A program made the translations under genes and the position numbers. A stretch of DNA of 5,328 nt from Cellvibrionales bacterium UBA2618. GTDB lineage: Bacteria > Pseudomonadota > Gammaproteobacteria > Pseudomonadales > Porticoccaceae. The notes under the pieces are model-generated. The model saw only the letters and a list, made by a program, of their open reading frames with translations, had not been told where the DNA came from and made no database searches. This document shows, piece after piece, positions 5,304-5,328 of this stretch. Numbering within the stretch: the first letter of the stretch is position 1; each line of letters opens with the position of its first letter. The stretch spans positions 46,349 through 51,676 of the forward strand of contig DDJS01000138.1 of NCBI GenBank assembly GCA_002339165.1, written 5' to 3'.

Positions 5304-5328
5304 AAAGGCCGTTGCCATGGCGGCTTTT
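5304..5328 (+). terminator. intrinsic terminator-like hairpin after comM, at the window edge
   Basis: AAAGGCCG (5304-5311) pairs with CGGCTTTT (5321-5328) over 8 positions, including one G-T wobble, around a 9-base loop. The stem ends in T residues at the window edge, so the length of the T-run cannot be seen. It starts about 30 bases after the comM stop. An outer AAAAGCC (5272-5278) could compete for the same GGCTTTT. Confidence 0.65.

Noticed and set aside
1..5328. An undescribed defence, mobile or CRISPR-like system
   Set aside because: All substantial genes fall in known core families. There are no repeat arrays, transposase motifs or flanking direct repeats. The novelty here is regulatory and organisational.

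Overview
The window looks like a chromosomal segment from a gammaproteobacterium, probably aquatic or marine. The reasons are the gene set (GlnK, AmtB, UbiK and ComM/YifB side by side), the residues of the proteins, and a TorF-type outer-membrane protein heading the ammonium operon. From memory, Pseudomonas has a similar neighbourhood, with glnK-amtB divergent from a UbiK-like gene and a YifB/ComM gene. I see no insertion sequence, phage gene, tRNA, rRNA or CRISPR array. This is core-genome DNA, and I found no wholly new system.

Left half, minus strand, in order of transcription (right to left): a TorF/Gcw_chp-family outer-membrane protein (3162-2515), the PII protein GlnK (2442-2104), the ammonium channel AmtB (1950-703), a strong intrinsic terminator (680-652), a second PII gene (546-208), and a possible start of a secreted protein that runs off the left edge (120-1). 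The intergenic region at 3163-3478 holds a near-consensus sigma-54 promoter (3241-3256). Two NtrC-type palindromes lie upstream of it (3319-3335 and 3362-3378), with centres 43 bp apart. Together they make a textbook nitrogen-starvation control region for the porin-glnK-amtB transcript.

Right half, plus strand: ubiK (3479-3730), an accessory factor of ubiquinone synthesis, and comM/yifB (3779-5272), an AAA+ branch-migration helicase. They are closely spaced and probably co-transcribed. An intrinsic terminator-like hairpin closes the unit at the right edge (5304-5328).

How the genes work together: under nitrogen limitation NtrC~P and RNA polymerase-sigma54 should switch on porin-glnK-amtB. 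AmtB imports ammonium, and GlnK plugs AmtB when nitrogen is restored. The TorF-like protein may act at the outer membrane in the same response. The second PII gene sits behind a terminator and so may be expressed separately.

The points most worth a second look are the complete sigma-54/NtrC array, the apparent ATC initiation codon of comM, the two PII paralogues split by a terminator, the hairpin abutting the glnK ribosome-binding site, and the porin as first gene of an ammonium operon.
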